From: Choristoneura fumiferana
Taxonomy: Eukaryota > Arthropoda > Insecta > Lepidoptera > Tortricidae
DNA: 64,000 nucleotides
Direction of reading: 5' to 3'
Assembly: GCF_025370935.1 (NCBI RefSeq)
Contig: NC_133491.1
Location: 14,748,488 to 14,812,487 of the forward strand
How positions within the stretch are numbered: position 1 is the stretch's first letter; every line of letters starts with the position of its first letter. Position numbers and translations under genes: made by a program. Of this stretch, positions 45,089 through 57,700 are shown piece by piece. Below the pieces are notes generated by a model that saw only the letters and a list, made by a program, of their open reading frames with translations, did not search any database and was not told the DNA's origin.

Positions 45089-46320
45089 AGGGGCATTTAG
45101 CTCGGCCGGGCTAAAAATAAACAGTTTCTAGGCATTTCTCATAGATTATTCTAGAAACCGTTAACTTAAGGTCGTGTAAGGAACTATTCAAATAGGACTG
45201 TTGTTATTTTAGGCCAAAGAGTGTTGTATACTGGCTGCTAAAGTGCATTTAACTTGCTGTAGTGAGATTTTGAATTAACTTTGAACTTTGCCAATTCGTG
45301 AACGTTTTTAAGCGTTAGTTGACTGTGTCCGTCCACTTTCGATTGTTCTAGAAGTCTAGAAAGGTAAACCTGAGATAACTTTGTCATTTGAGTCTAATGT
45401 TTTCCAGTCTTACCTCTCTCGTAGGCATGCAAGCGTTTTGCACAGACGGAAAGCATCCATCCCTTTCGCACATACTGACTTGTTAGCTTGTTAGAAAGGG
45501 ACATATGCCTTACGTAAATGATAAAAACGTGGTGCTAGGCCCACAAATGATTTCTTTATGAAACAAATCTGCTGATATTATAAAATAATAATTACTGTGG
45601 TGTGCAGTCCATTAGATGTGGAAACTTTATCTTAGAAGGTCAGCTTTACCTAGATCTGCCTTGAGTTAGCTATAATACGATATTTATCATAACATATATC
45701 ACAGAGAGGAGTTGATTTGAAAAAGTAGTGTTGCCGCATCTAATGGCATCCTTAAAGTCCAAAATAAGCTCTGACCAGGTGGCAGATTGTTGAAGTCACA
45801 ATGCGAACATACTATTCGTCAACAGCGCGTATATTCGTTGAGTTATAGTGAAAAATTACCACTCAAAACTAGTCGAAAATTTTATTTCAACTGTAATTCT
45901 GAAGCAAGATTTTCACGAATATGTTTTCAATGATCGGCCCCAGAACGTAAGTGTCAAGATCTTTTTTTATTTTTCAAAGAAAATGATGTCATTAAAACTA
46001 GGAATTTCTAGAACCGTTTTCTCGTTGGATCAAATATGATTTCCGATACTATTTTAAAGGTCAGAGCATTCAATATTAATGTAGAAGTATATTCACTAAT
46101 GAAACTAGTCATTTGACACCTCTAACATAGATATTTATTTAGCTGGTAGATATGCCTAGTCATCTAAAACCTAGATTATGTTAAGCTAGGTTTTAGATGA
46201 CTCAAGGCTCATAGTTCTCGAATAAATGTACATACGAAATCAGAGTTATTCTAGTCATTAATGTTAAGTTTTTTTACCTTGTTGATGTAAATATAACACT
46301 TAATAAATTAATATAAATTG
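45089..46320 (+). other. 3' UTR of the + strand gene with candidate poly(A) signals
   Basis: After the stop codon no transposon is recognised for over 1 kb, unlike the introns. AATAAA hexamers occur at about 45115, 46222 and 46301; the later two would give a UTR of about 1.1-1.2 kb. A perfect 17-bp stem lies at 46158-46202. Confidence 0.45.
46158..46202. other. Perfect 17-bp hairpin in the putative 3' UTR
   Basis: AGTCATCTAAAACCTAG at 46158-46174 is exactly complemented by CTAGGTTTTAGATGACT at 46186-46202 with an 11-nt loop. The stem is too short for a usual miRNA precursor. It could be an RNA structural element or a small fold-back insertion. Confidence 0.6.
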
Positions 46321-48370
46321 TTTCACAATTAAAACACGTTTTGTACTTGATAAAAGTTTATTACAGAAAATCCCATGTTCTGTGATAAAAAAAAATGAAA
46401 ACAAAATGCAACAGGAATGTAAAATACCAATTAAACATTTGATCTAATCATATTTTGTATGATTTCTTTGTAACAAAGGAAGCCCTAGGGAACCCAGTAC
46501 CTTATACAGAGACGGCGCCTACATGAATACATTAAAACAAATAGTAAAACCTTACCAACTAACCATTTACTTATATAAATCTTTTCAAAATCTGACAACA
46601 GTCTGCTTACCTTGTGCATTCTTATTTAAATCCCGATCAGAAATAACTGGCAACACTACGCTTTTCAACACTCGAGTGTTGCCATGTAGTTTCCGGATTA
46701 GGTTGTAAAAGGCACTGAATAACACTTATACAAAAATAGCATTTAATTACACACATAATACATAATGTATCAAACAACCGGGATGAGCAAATAAGCTCGA
46801 TGCGATGTGTTTACTCTTAGGAACTAGAATTGAAATAACTGTCGGACGACAGACATACATAAACAAGGACATACAAATAGATACATGTATAGATCGCTGG
46901 GAATGTAGCGAATACATAGGAATGTTATCTAGGATAACGAATAAAAAAAAAAGAATGAAATGAGTCGCTATCGGTCCGTTTTGCAAATTGCATTCATAGC
47001 CCTTTTGAGAACGTAATTCCAATACCCAGTCAAAAGTTGACGTAATCAATTTATTGTCACTACTTTAAAAAACCCGTATCTCTATATAGATGATTTTTCC
47101 GAGTGAACTTTTAACACTATTTCAAGGTTTAATTTTGTTGACGTATTGATTTGAGATACGAGATTTTTTCAAAGTAATTATGATATAAATATTTTTGAAT
47201 CTTTACATGATTTGTTTCATACACCCACTAGAAAATCAAAATAGCAATCTATATTAGTGGTCCCGAAAGCCCTATTTGGTTAATCCATATCCTTTGGCCA
47301 CTTGGCAAGCTTATTAACTAGAATTTGTGATACAGACAATGATCCAATTCCATAGTTACCCTAATTAAAAGAAAAAGACCAACACGCGACTCGATATGAT
47401 TAATATACCACAAGCAATGGACAAGTTCATTGCTTCAAATCAACATTTGGTTTAATTGACAATTAAATAGTTTGATTTTTGACTTCAATTTCATTAAATT
47501 GAAAATAGATCCGTCGATAATATCGATGTTGAAGACACTGGTATACGATAGCTTTTAAAATCAAGTTACTTAGATAAATCAAACAAAAAATATCGCAACT
47601 TGACGCATTACTAGTCGTTTACACCGCTGTAAACTAAACTCTGACAAATTAGGTGGTTAACTGTTTCGATTTTGATGCCTTTTGATCGTGTGTTGTCTCA
47701 AAAGACCGTCAGCGAAATGAATATTGTCACACTAAGAGGTCAAGTCTACAGCAGTAATACAAGGAAACATAGACAAGTCTACTAGCATGTCAATGTAAGC
47801 GAATTCCTTTGTGTATCCACCAGTGCCCTAACGGAGCTACAAGTTACAACTTACAAGCGGTAGTCTTTGTTTAACAGTATGCGTGGAAAAGAGATTACCG
47901 CTTGTAAATTGTAACTTGTAGCTTCGTGAAATGGGGCCCTGTTATAGTAAAAAGGTAAAAAAAATGTTCATCCCAAAGATTTAAAAGTTCAGATATGCCT
48001 TCACAGCGAAACTGTTGTAACATCGAACACTAGAGCGCGGTACTGAAAAAGTAGTGCCATCTCTTTTCGCCTTACAATAATTACCGACACTGTTTTCTCT
48101 GTTATGATTCTAAATGAGTGCAACACATTTCGGCGCGGTCAAAGTATCTACGAACGTCCCAGTGTCCTTTATACTTAGGACTTATTGTTGACATCAAAAG
48201 GGACATTATGTCGTAAAACAAATTTTGCCTTGAGCCGCAGTTAGGTATAGTAAGGGCGTATCTAGACTTGTAAACCTATGGGAAAAACATTTGAGCAATT
48301 ATTCCTGCGTTTCCACCGTCTCACTTAGCTGGTCACATTTCTTACGAATCGGATGTAGATCTTGATATAG
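46321..48370. other. Spacer between convergent genes
   Basis: No coding frame is credible and few repeats are evident. 47830-47935 holds an inverted repeat (CGGAGCTACAAGTTACAACT and its complement near 47915) bounding about 100 bp, probably a small MITE. Both neighbouring genes point toward this region. Confidence 0.45.
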
Positions 48371-48377
48371 TTTTCTA

Positions 48378-48383
48378 TTTATT
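48378..48383 (-). terminator. Poly(A) signal candidate for transketolase
   Basis: AATAAA on the - strand, about 190 bases beyond the transketolase stop codon at 48571. It is the nearest canonical hexamer I saw, giving a short 3' UTR. Further copies downstream could be used instead. Confidence 0.5.
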
Positions 48384-48570
48384 AGAGTTCCTGTACTTCT
48401 ACCAGATAGCAAAAAAGAACTGTATCAGGATAATCGGCCATTTTTTTAAATATCCATTTAAAATGAGACAGTTGAAGCAAGCGATCGAATAATCGCCCAT
48501 ATTATTCTATTGGCAAAGAGTATCGCTCACGTGGAGTGGTTGTAGGCTAGTGTACGCGGCGCAGGATATC

Positions 48571-48743
48571 CTAAGCCTTGAGCACGGCCTTGGCGGCGGC
48601 CACGATGTGCGGCGCGGATATGCCGTACTTGTCGAGGAGAGCGGCCGGCGGCCCGGAGCGGGGCACCTCCTTCACGAACACGTGCTTCACTACCACGTCG
48701 CGCTGGAGGGCTACTGCCGAGAGGACCGCCTCGCCGATACCTC
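48571..48743 (-). CDS. Tkt: Transketolase terminal exon
   Basis: 173 bp including the TAG at 48571-48573: [20 protein letters not shown], then [20 protein letters not shown] and the end AKAVLKA. Acceptor TGTTTACAG|GAGG. The C-terminus aligns with the usual end of animal transketolases. Confidence 0.96.
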
Positions 48744-51700
48744 CTGTAAACACGGACTAAGTTACGGGTCGATTCACACACACACACACACACACAAACA
48801 TCACGCCTGTATTCCCAAATGGGGTTACCGCTTACCGCTTCGGAGCCACTTTTAGCAATTTTAGTTTAAGTTTGACAAAACACAATAGTGACAGATTGAT
48901 AGCCTGTCGCCTACAGTATACCTTAACCTATATCCTCAGTCGTCTCTTACGACATCCACGGAAGAAATGGAGAGGTGTACTTCTTACCCTACACCACGCG
49001 GGTCAATTCAAAAGGGCATCTATTTGAATACGCTTCACAGAAATATGAAATAGACATGCATAAGTCAGTTTCCTACAAACATATCTAAATGACATTACTT
49101 TCGTTCAAACTATTCCAGTTCCAGCTCCTATGAATCGACCGGTACCTGGGTTTAACGTCTAACAGAATTAAGAACGTCTTTGAAGTCGGTTAAAAATAAT
49201 TAGTAATTCCGAATAGTTGATTGTAGTGTACAAGTGCACAAAACGAGTCCACCCGAGTCGTAGGCGAGGGTTGATAGCTATGTCTAGAGTAAAACAGGTT
49301 TCATGCTTTACGCTCGTCGCATTTCGCTCGTCAGCTTTGCGGTGACAAACTCACGAACCTGCCTCTAAACAATCCTGCGACATTCAAGCCACACAATCAA
49401 AAGTGAGTAAACATAATGGCTAGTTACCGGCTTGGTAGTGGTCCTCGACGACGACGATGCGTCCCCCGGCGGCGCGCGCGTGGCTCACCACGGCCGCCTC
49501 GTCCAGCGGCTTGATCGTGAACGGGTCCAGCACGCGCGCGTTCACGCCTGACGACACAGACAACATTATGAGCCTTATTGAACATTAAACTACCGTTCTC
49601 ACTCATTTTAAATGAAAACATACCATGAAATGGGATTAGCCCGAAACACGTCGAACTAAATTCGTTTTCAGAGTCGAGTTATCCGTTATGTTATCATGCA
49701 AAACACATGAGTCGTAAAGGGCTAGCTCATAATTGGGTCGGTAAATTTTTAGTTTTAAGGCTCCGTTTCTACCTGAGATGTGCGAGGATGTGTCGGGAGG
49801 AATGTGATTTTCAGGAACCGATGGACACGCTTCCCTTACGTCGCCTCGCTTCGGTCTGCTGTTTCCACTATATTACTTTTTGGATAGGATTCTGGGTTTT
49901 TCCCATTCCACGCCATGAACGTTTCAGGCCAATAATTTATAAAAAAATATACTTGAATCCCGAAAGAACAAAAAAAAAGTCTATAGCTTAAAAGATTTCG
50001 TAATAATAAACAAAAATCACATAAAAATATATTATTATGTTTTAAAATTAAAAAGATAAATTTTAATCTAGTCAACTTTCATCGCGTAAAACGGAACTCT
50101 ATTTCAATAGAGCTTGACTTTGCTTACCGACCGAATCGATTCCACAATCTTGTCAAAAACGTTTGACTCGCATCATCTGTCAATTAGTACGAGAGCGAAG
50201 TTCCTTAAATGCGTTTTTGTATCGAGTGTTTCGTATTGTTTGATGTTTTGAACTGTTACTTTGTTATTCAATTTTGTTATTACGGTTTTTGTTATTTTTT
50301 TTTACCGTTATTAGTTTTGATATAGTGCCAAAGAAGACCGAATGGTTTGTCAGATCCTGATATACAAGCAAAAACACTTGCTACGCGGGTGAAGCCGCAG
50401 GCAAAACTAGTAAAAATATAAACTATCACTAATAAAATCGATTACACACCTTTAGCATATTTAATCGATAATCGCAATAAATCGATTCGAATTAACATTG
50501 TCACAACCCTTTAATTGCTTAATGACATGTGTCACCGTACCCATCCTATCCGAAAAGTACTATAAAGATGTGTGCTGTGCTACTACTAACAACTGATGGA
50601 TCCTAGTTATCTAAATAAATAAATTTTATTATTATTATTATTATGTGCGAGGGTAAGTAAATTAGGCGTTTCTATTGGTTACAAAAAAATACAGTCCTTG
50701 CAACACATCGTCGCCCATCTTTGGTGAAAACGCAGCCTTAATGTATGTTCTGTCCCGTAACTCAGAAAATGAGTGATAAACTTTGTTAGATTTTTTTAGA
50801 TAGTTGGTGTTGACACAAACAACATGATGCTGATTTAGTATGGGTGGGCGAGGTTACCTTCAGCCTTGAGCGTGTCAGCGGCGGCGACGGCCTCGTGCAG
50901 CGTGATGCCGGCGCCAATCAGCAGCACCTGGTCCTTGGCAGACTGACGCACCACCTTGGCCTGGCCCACCTGGAAACAACCGCATTTCGCTCTATACTCA
51001 TAATGGCAATGGAACCTATAGCTACTCTTAGCGCTATCTAGTGAGCAAATACAGAAACTTCAACATCCTGCGTCGTGCCATCGAAATTTCTCAACTCGGG
51101 CGCATACGAGGTGGGCCCTGTAACAGGAGCAAAAGTTAAACCACAGGTTCCACTCTTCATCTTGAGCTAATTTAGTTCTACTACTTTTGAAAATAACTTG
51201 TATTATGATTTTTATTATAGTTTAAAGTTTAATTTGGCAAACAATGTATTGCGCGTCATTTTGTTACGTGACAGGCGATGTCATTTAGGCTATTGGATGC
51301 CGTACATTGAAAATACCATTTAATTTGTTTGGAATAAACATAATAATAAAATTACTTAATTTATGAAAGTTGCAGAACTGAAGTAGTTTAATTTGCTCCT
51401 GTTACAGGGCCCACCCGGTATATACAACGTCCGACGCTTTTCGTCCGGACTTCGGTCTCCAGGTGTAACGTAAAAAAAAGTTTTTATTTACAAAAACTGT
51501 ACCTGGGCGACCGAGCTTTGCTAATGTTGTGTACTACCCTACATTTAACAGTGATAACAAAAATAACAATGCATTATGCTGAGTGGGGACTTGTTTATCG
51601 TCATGTACGTCTTGTATTTGTTCTATGTTTGTTTTTATGGCGTTAAATAAACGTATTTTCATCACTTAAGCTCTGAAAGTAGGTTGCATTTAACTTGAAT

Positions 51701-54700
51701 TCCGTGTTGTAAATTCGATTTACATCTTTAGGGATGTAAGTAAATTTAAAACTCGAATGGTGCTCCAAACCTCCATGCTGGCATAATGCTGCTGGCCAGT
51801 GCTGGCTGAAGCCAAAGAGCGCGAGGCCATTTAAAAAAAAAGACGATTTGGCGCGATAAATTTTCTTCCGCTCTGTTACAAATTGCGTATACATTTATAA
51901 CAGTTTTTCTTTATTTTCTCGCATTTGTGATGAAAAGTAGAGTGTTCAATAAATGATCAATTACACCCGCGAACTATAAGCGCCCTCGCTCGCTATTTCT
52001 TTCTTTCTTTCAATGAAAACGCGGGTAGTTGTGCGCCGGTATTAGTTTCGATGCTTTCCATCTGCCTGTTCGTTCGCCCCTCACACATAAACTGACCTTG
52101 AACACTTCGTCGTTGGGGTAGAGCATCGAAGTGTTGGGGCGGGACGTGCGGATGTAGCAGATGCCTTTGGTGTTGGCGGCCAGTTCTACGGCGCGCTCCG
52201 TCGACACCGCGTCCCTGGAAAAATAACATACATTGTTAGAAGATACTATCACGAAATGATTACTTTTTAGTAAGATGGATCCGTAATAGTACGATTTTAA
52301 ACTTATCCATATTAGATAGGCCTTACAAATAGAAAATCGTACTACGTTAAAAAACGTAATTGGGGTGAGGGGCCACAAGCAGGGTTCCATATTCTTTGAC
52401 AATATAGTAAGTAAAGTAAAAGTAAGTTAATATCATGGGAATGGGACACTTGACACCAATTGACCTATAGTCCCAAATTAAGCAAAGCTTGTGCTATTGT
52501 AGTATGGCAATGGGCCACTTTCAGTGTTTAGCAGGAACACAATAGTTTACTGCTACATAAACGCATATTGCTTGTGTCAGCGACAATTGTAATGTATATA
52601 TTCTAAGGTTGATTTAATAAATGGTGTTCACTTTACGCACATCTACAACCGGCGTATTATTTACCACCTTCCACATCACTTCATGGCGATCCTGCCAGGA
52701 TTAGGATTATATGGATTAGTATCCATAGCACAAGCTTTTACTTATATAGATAAATACATATTAAACATCCAAGTATACTTATTACACATTATTCACACAA
52801 TTATCTGCCCGGCCGGATCGAACCCGGATCTCAAGCTTCAAGCTTTATAGGCGACAAAATATAAGGCTATGGTCTACTATTTTATGCTTTACGCGACGTC
52901 TGACGTCAGCGTTAACATTCCGAGCGACTTTTTTTTTTTATTATTCGACTGGGTGGCAAACGAGCAAGTGGGTCTCCTGATGGTAAGAGATCACCACCGC
53001 CCATAGACACCTGCAACACCAGGGTATTGCAGATGCGTTGCTAACCTAGAGGCCTAAGATGGGATAACTCAAGTGCCAGTAATTTCACCGGCTGTCTTAC
53101 TCTCCACGCCGAAACACAACAGTGCAAGCACTGCTGCTTCACGGCAGGATTAGCGAGCAAGATGGTGGTAGCAATCCGGGCGGACCTTGCACAAGGTCCT
53201 ACACCTGCTGAACGCAACGCGCAACGTCGGCGGCCAAAACATCCGCAGAGGACGAGGACGTTTCAGTAATTGCTCGCGAGCTCCTTTATCAAAACTCGCC
53301 ATTTTGTACATATACGACGCTGGAAAAGACTTGTCGCTGCAATGATTCGAAATAACGACGCAGTTTGAACGCATACGTCAAGACGCCAACGTCGACGTGC
53401 GAAAGGGACCACAACAGTACACCTCTATAGGAAGCATAGTGCCGCAGCGTACGACGAGACGCTGGAAGCGCCCGATGGCGTTTATAGGAGACCATAATCT
53501 AAAATTTTAGTTTGAGATCGACTATTGCTTTTAAACAGTCTACCAAGCTGTGATAGTTTTCGTTTTAAATTTGTTAGATTTAGGGGCTGTTTCAGCATCC
53601 ATTGATTAGTGTTAACTGGCGGTTAGGTGTGATGCCGTCTCTATTTGTTTTGTTCGAGTAGATGGAGACGGCATCACGTTTAACCGTCAGTTAACACTAA
53701 TCAATGGATGGCGAAACAGCCCCTTATTATCTTAAGGAGTGAACTGCCACATTCAGGGACTGTTTCACCATCCATTGATTAGTGTTAACTGGCGGTTAGG
53801 TGTGATGCCGTCTCTATTTATTTAACCGTCAGTTAACACTAATCAACGGATGGTGAAACAGCCCCTTATAGTAGAATCTTACATGAGAGAGTTTTACATG
53901 TGGTAGAGCCTTACTGTAACCACTTGCTGGCTGCAGTACGAATGGGCCGGCTCGACCGGGTTAGTACCACACTCCCACAGAATACCGGCGTGAAATAGTA
54001 GTTTTGCTACGGTGAGTGGGAGATCCGTAGGCCCAACTCCCCTCCCACCTTCCCCCCTCTCCTCTATCCCCTTCCTAAGTAGTCCTAATAATGCTGTAGG
54101 TGTCCATGGGTGGCGGTGATCGCTTACCATCAGGTGACCCGCATGCTTTTATTAAAAAAAGTCAGTGTCTGTTCGAGCGCTACTGGCCACAACGCCCAAC
54201 AGTGGGCGAGTGAGTACGACGCACGGTTACTCTCGCACGCAGCAATGCGATGCACAATAATATGCATCGCTCATTATTACTTCAGTGCTAAACTGTTACA
54301 GCCTTATTCATAAAAAAATCCTTAATTGAGGTTTGATCGGTCTGTTACTTAGCAGACTGATTAAGCTTGTTAGACGGTTGTCAAGAAGTATGATTCATAA
54401 ACGCTTGCTAGCAGTCTGCTAGTTGTTGAGCTGCTGATAGACGGATTAGACGCGTTATGTTGGCCATCTTGACAAATCAAAGACAAAAAATGGCCTCATC
54501 GATAATTTAAAAAAAAATTACAGCAGTGACAGCAAATTAGCGGGAAAAAAATAAAAAGCGAGATGTTTGTTTTCCCGCCATTTCCGATCCGCATGTTTAT
54601 GTTGTGCAAAAAGCCGTAATTATGTTCCAATTTCATATTTATTGTTAGTAAAGTAGCAGTTATAAATACCTAAATTTAGAGGATTTTTAAATACAAATTC

Positions 54701-57700
54701 CTGAAAATAAATTTTCCTGTTTTTTTTTTAATTCGGTATGGTTTTTTGCTCTTGTCAAAGTCAGCTGTTCAAACTTGTGGCGGCCATTTTGTGACTTAGC
54801 AGGGAGATAAAGGAGGGTCTACGGTCCTCTAACTTTAGCAGAGCCTTGATCGACTGATTAGCGCTAACAGACGTTTATGAATCATGTTTTTTAGCATCGG
54901 GCCTTCAAGGAGCCTTCAAGGAGGCTCTAACTTTTTATGAATAAGGCTGTTAGTGTTTTAGTCGTGAGATAATTCAGATGCAATTTATGCTGTTACTGTT
55001 TATCTAATAAGTTACCCGCACCCGCAGACGTCCAAGATACAGGCTCAGCCTAGTTTGGAGTCTGGTGGATTTTCTCCTATGTTTATTTAAATAAAGTATG
55101 TTGTAATAAGTATGTTATATTTGTGTATCGTTCCGTGAGTCACAGACGATACTGGCAGAAAATCAGCGCTGCAGGCGTTTAACGCTTCAACATAATGCTG
55201 AGTCAGCGACCGTTTCACTTTCGCGGGGACACACAACATTGTGTATATTGTATTTAATGTTTTCATGTGTTTTTCTGTAATTTTTCATTTTTTATTTTAT
55301 TTGTGTTAATTTTGCAGTATATGTGTGTCTTCTGTGTAAGTGAATAAATGTCTTCTTTCTTTCTTTTCTTTCTTTAATAAAAGGTCCTGACTAGAAACAT
55401 TTTTTTCAGGAGCGTTAAAATTAAATATCTGTGTTTCTATACGCCAGACGCGAAATCTCAATTTTGCTACTTTGGTTACGCGGCATTAGCTAATGTTGTT
55501 TACAGGCATTAGCCATTATTGGTTACGCTGCATCGCAGTCTGATCGTCAATACTGAGCGTCGTAGTGGTAGTGGTAGTGGTACTCACGAGGGGTAGAAGA
55601 CGGTGGCGGTGGGCACGGCCCTGAAGAGGGCGAGGTCCTCGAGGCCCATCTGGGAGGGCCCGTCCTCGCCGATGCTGACGCCGCAGTGCGAGCCCACCAG
55701 GTTTATGTTGCTCTGGCTGATGGCGCCCATGCGGATCTGAGGACGGCGACACACGGTTGAGGGAACGTGCAAGGAACGACTTGGAAAAGCTTATATGCGA
55801 TATAAGCGAATGTCTATTAGAGGGCTTTAATGAGTCGGTGTTCGTAATTCTAGTACCGCCCGTGCGACATACAAAGTTTTTCATCACATTTGCGAGTAAA
55901 ATTGTATATTTGTAAAAGAAAAACTAATATTTTATCAAAAATTGCCGATACCGCTGGCTGCGCTCTTGGCAATCTAACGCCATCTAGCGATATGTCGTCT
56001 ATTATGAAACTCACCGTCGTATCGATTTAAAACTTGGCAGTTGCACGTAGTCTGATGTCAATGCAATATGGCTTTCGAACTGATCTCATGATGGAGCCAG
56101 GAGTCGAATAGAAGAACTTTTCAAAGACTAAAGTAAAACCTTGTTTGGGCTCATTTCATTTGATCAATGAGTCGAGGCGGCGTTCGCTAGCTCTCTCGCC
56201 CTTACCTGGTCGAAGGTGCGTGTGAAGAAGGCAGCGAATGTAGAGACGAAGGCCACGGTGCGGTCGCGGCACGCCGCGCCCGTCGCCACGCCCACCAGGT
56301 TCTGCTCCGCGATGAAGCACTCGATGTATCTTAATTAAACAAACAAACAAACAATAACCATAAGAATGTAACAATAAACAACATAAGTTTGTGACAATAG
56401 GTGTCGGCGACAGTAACCTAAGATCACCTAAATGACAATGACCTAAGATCTGATTTAGAGAAGATTTTCACCCATCTGTTTATAGAATGTCATTTTTTTT
56501 TATATAAAACGATATATTACAAAACATATCAACGAGTGGGTTGGCTAAACAGTTCCTGCCCATAGCCGAATCTTATGCCTTTAAACGAGCAATTCTTGTA
56601 TATTTATATATAATAATATTGAGTTTTTTTTTTTTTTTTTTCAAATACTTATCTTCTCTAAAAAACACGACAAAAATGCCCCGAGCTCGCCCATGTACTT
56701 AGAAATAAAACGGGCAATAAAACAATAATTTACTTTTGAACGATCCTGATCGATAGATCGTTACTTATCGGTATGAATTACCTGTCAGGGTACGCGTTGC
56801 GCAGTTTGTCACTGTAGGTAGAGTTCTTGGTGTCACCGTCCAAAGCGATCACGCTGTAAGATAACAATTAGAACAATAAAAAACAGACTCGAATAATTTG
56901 AATATATAGGTAATAGGTAAAATGGAAGTAAGTTGTTCGAGCGCTACTGGCCACAGCGCCCAACGGTGGGCGAGTGAGTACGACGCACGGCCACTCTGGC
57001 ACCCACTGCATACGATGCACAATATGTATGCATCGTTGTACAATAGTCAGGTGCCTTCTTTTTTATTTGACATCGTTTTAAGTGTTACTGCAGGTTGGTA
57101 TATTAGCGTATGTTACCGTTGGTTGGTATATTAGCGTATGTTACCGTTGGTTGGTATATTAATGTTAAGTATGTTACCGTAGGTTGCAGGTTGGTATATT
57201 AGCGTGAGTGTTACCACAGGTTGGTATATTGGCGTATGTTACTGTAGGTTGCGGTTGGTATATTATTGTGAGTCTGTTACCGTAGGTTGGTATATTAGCG
57301 TGAGTATGTTACCGCAGGATGGTATAATAGCGTATGTTACCGCAGGTTGGTATAATAGCGTGAGTATGTTATAGCATGTGTACGTTACCGCAGGTTGGTA
57401 TCGGCGATCTTCTTAAGCGCGGTGCCGTATGCGAGCCTGGTGGCGACGTGCTCGCCGGGCTTGTAGGCGGGCGGCGAGGACAGCGTGATGTCTGCGATGT
57501 GCACTTTGGGCGCCTCGGCCAGCGGCGGCTGCGGCTTCAGGGTTATGGTGTCGTTCTTGATCTGGGACTGGAGGTGCTGCCGGACAAAATTTAAAGGTTT
57601 TTAAAGGACAAAAAACTTATTCAGGCCCAAAACAGACGATGAAACGCAGCAACTGCAAGTTCTTGTTACTTTTGAGTTCATACACTCCACTGAACGACCG

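Noticed and set aside
48550..48855. 101-codon + strand frame over the transketolase terminal exon
   Set aside because: It is the complement of the terminal exon and a CA microsatellite.
55516..55887. 123-codon minus-strand frame over a transketolase exon
   Set aside because: It reads the exon in the wrong frame; the correct frame is fixed by the neighbouring exons' phases.
57376..57594. 72-codon + strand frame starting in the minisatellite
   Set aside because: It is antisense to the transketolase exon at 57389-57576.
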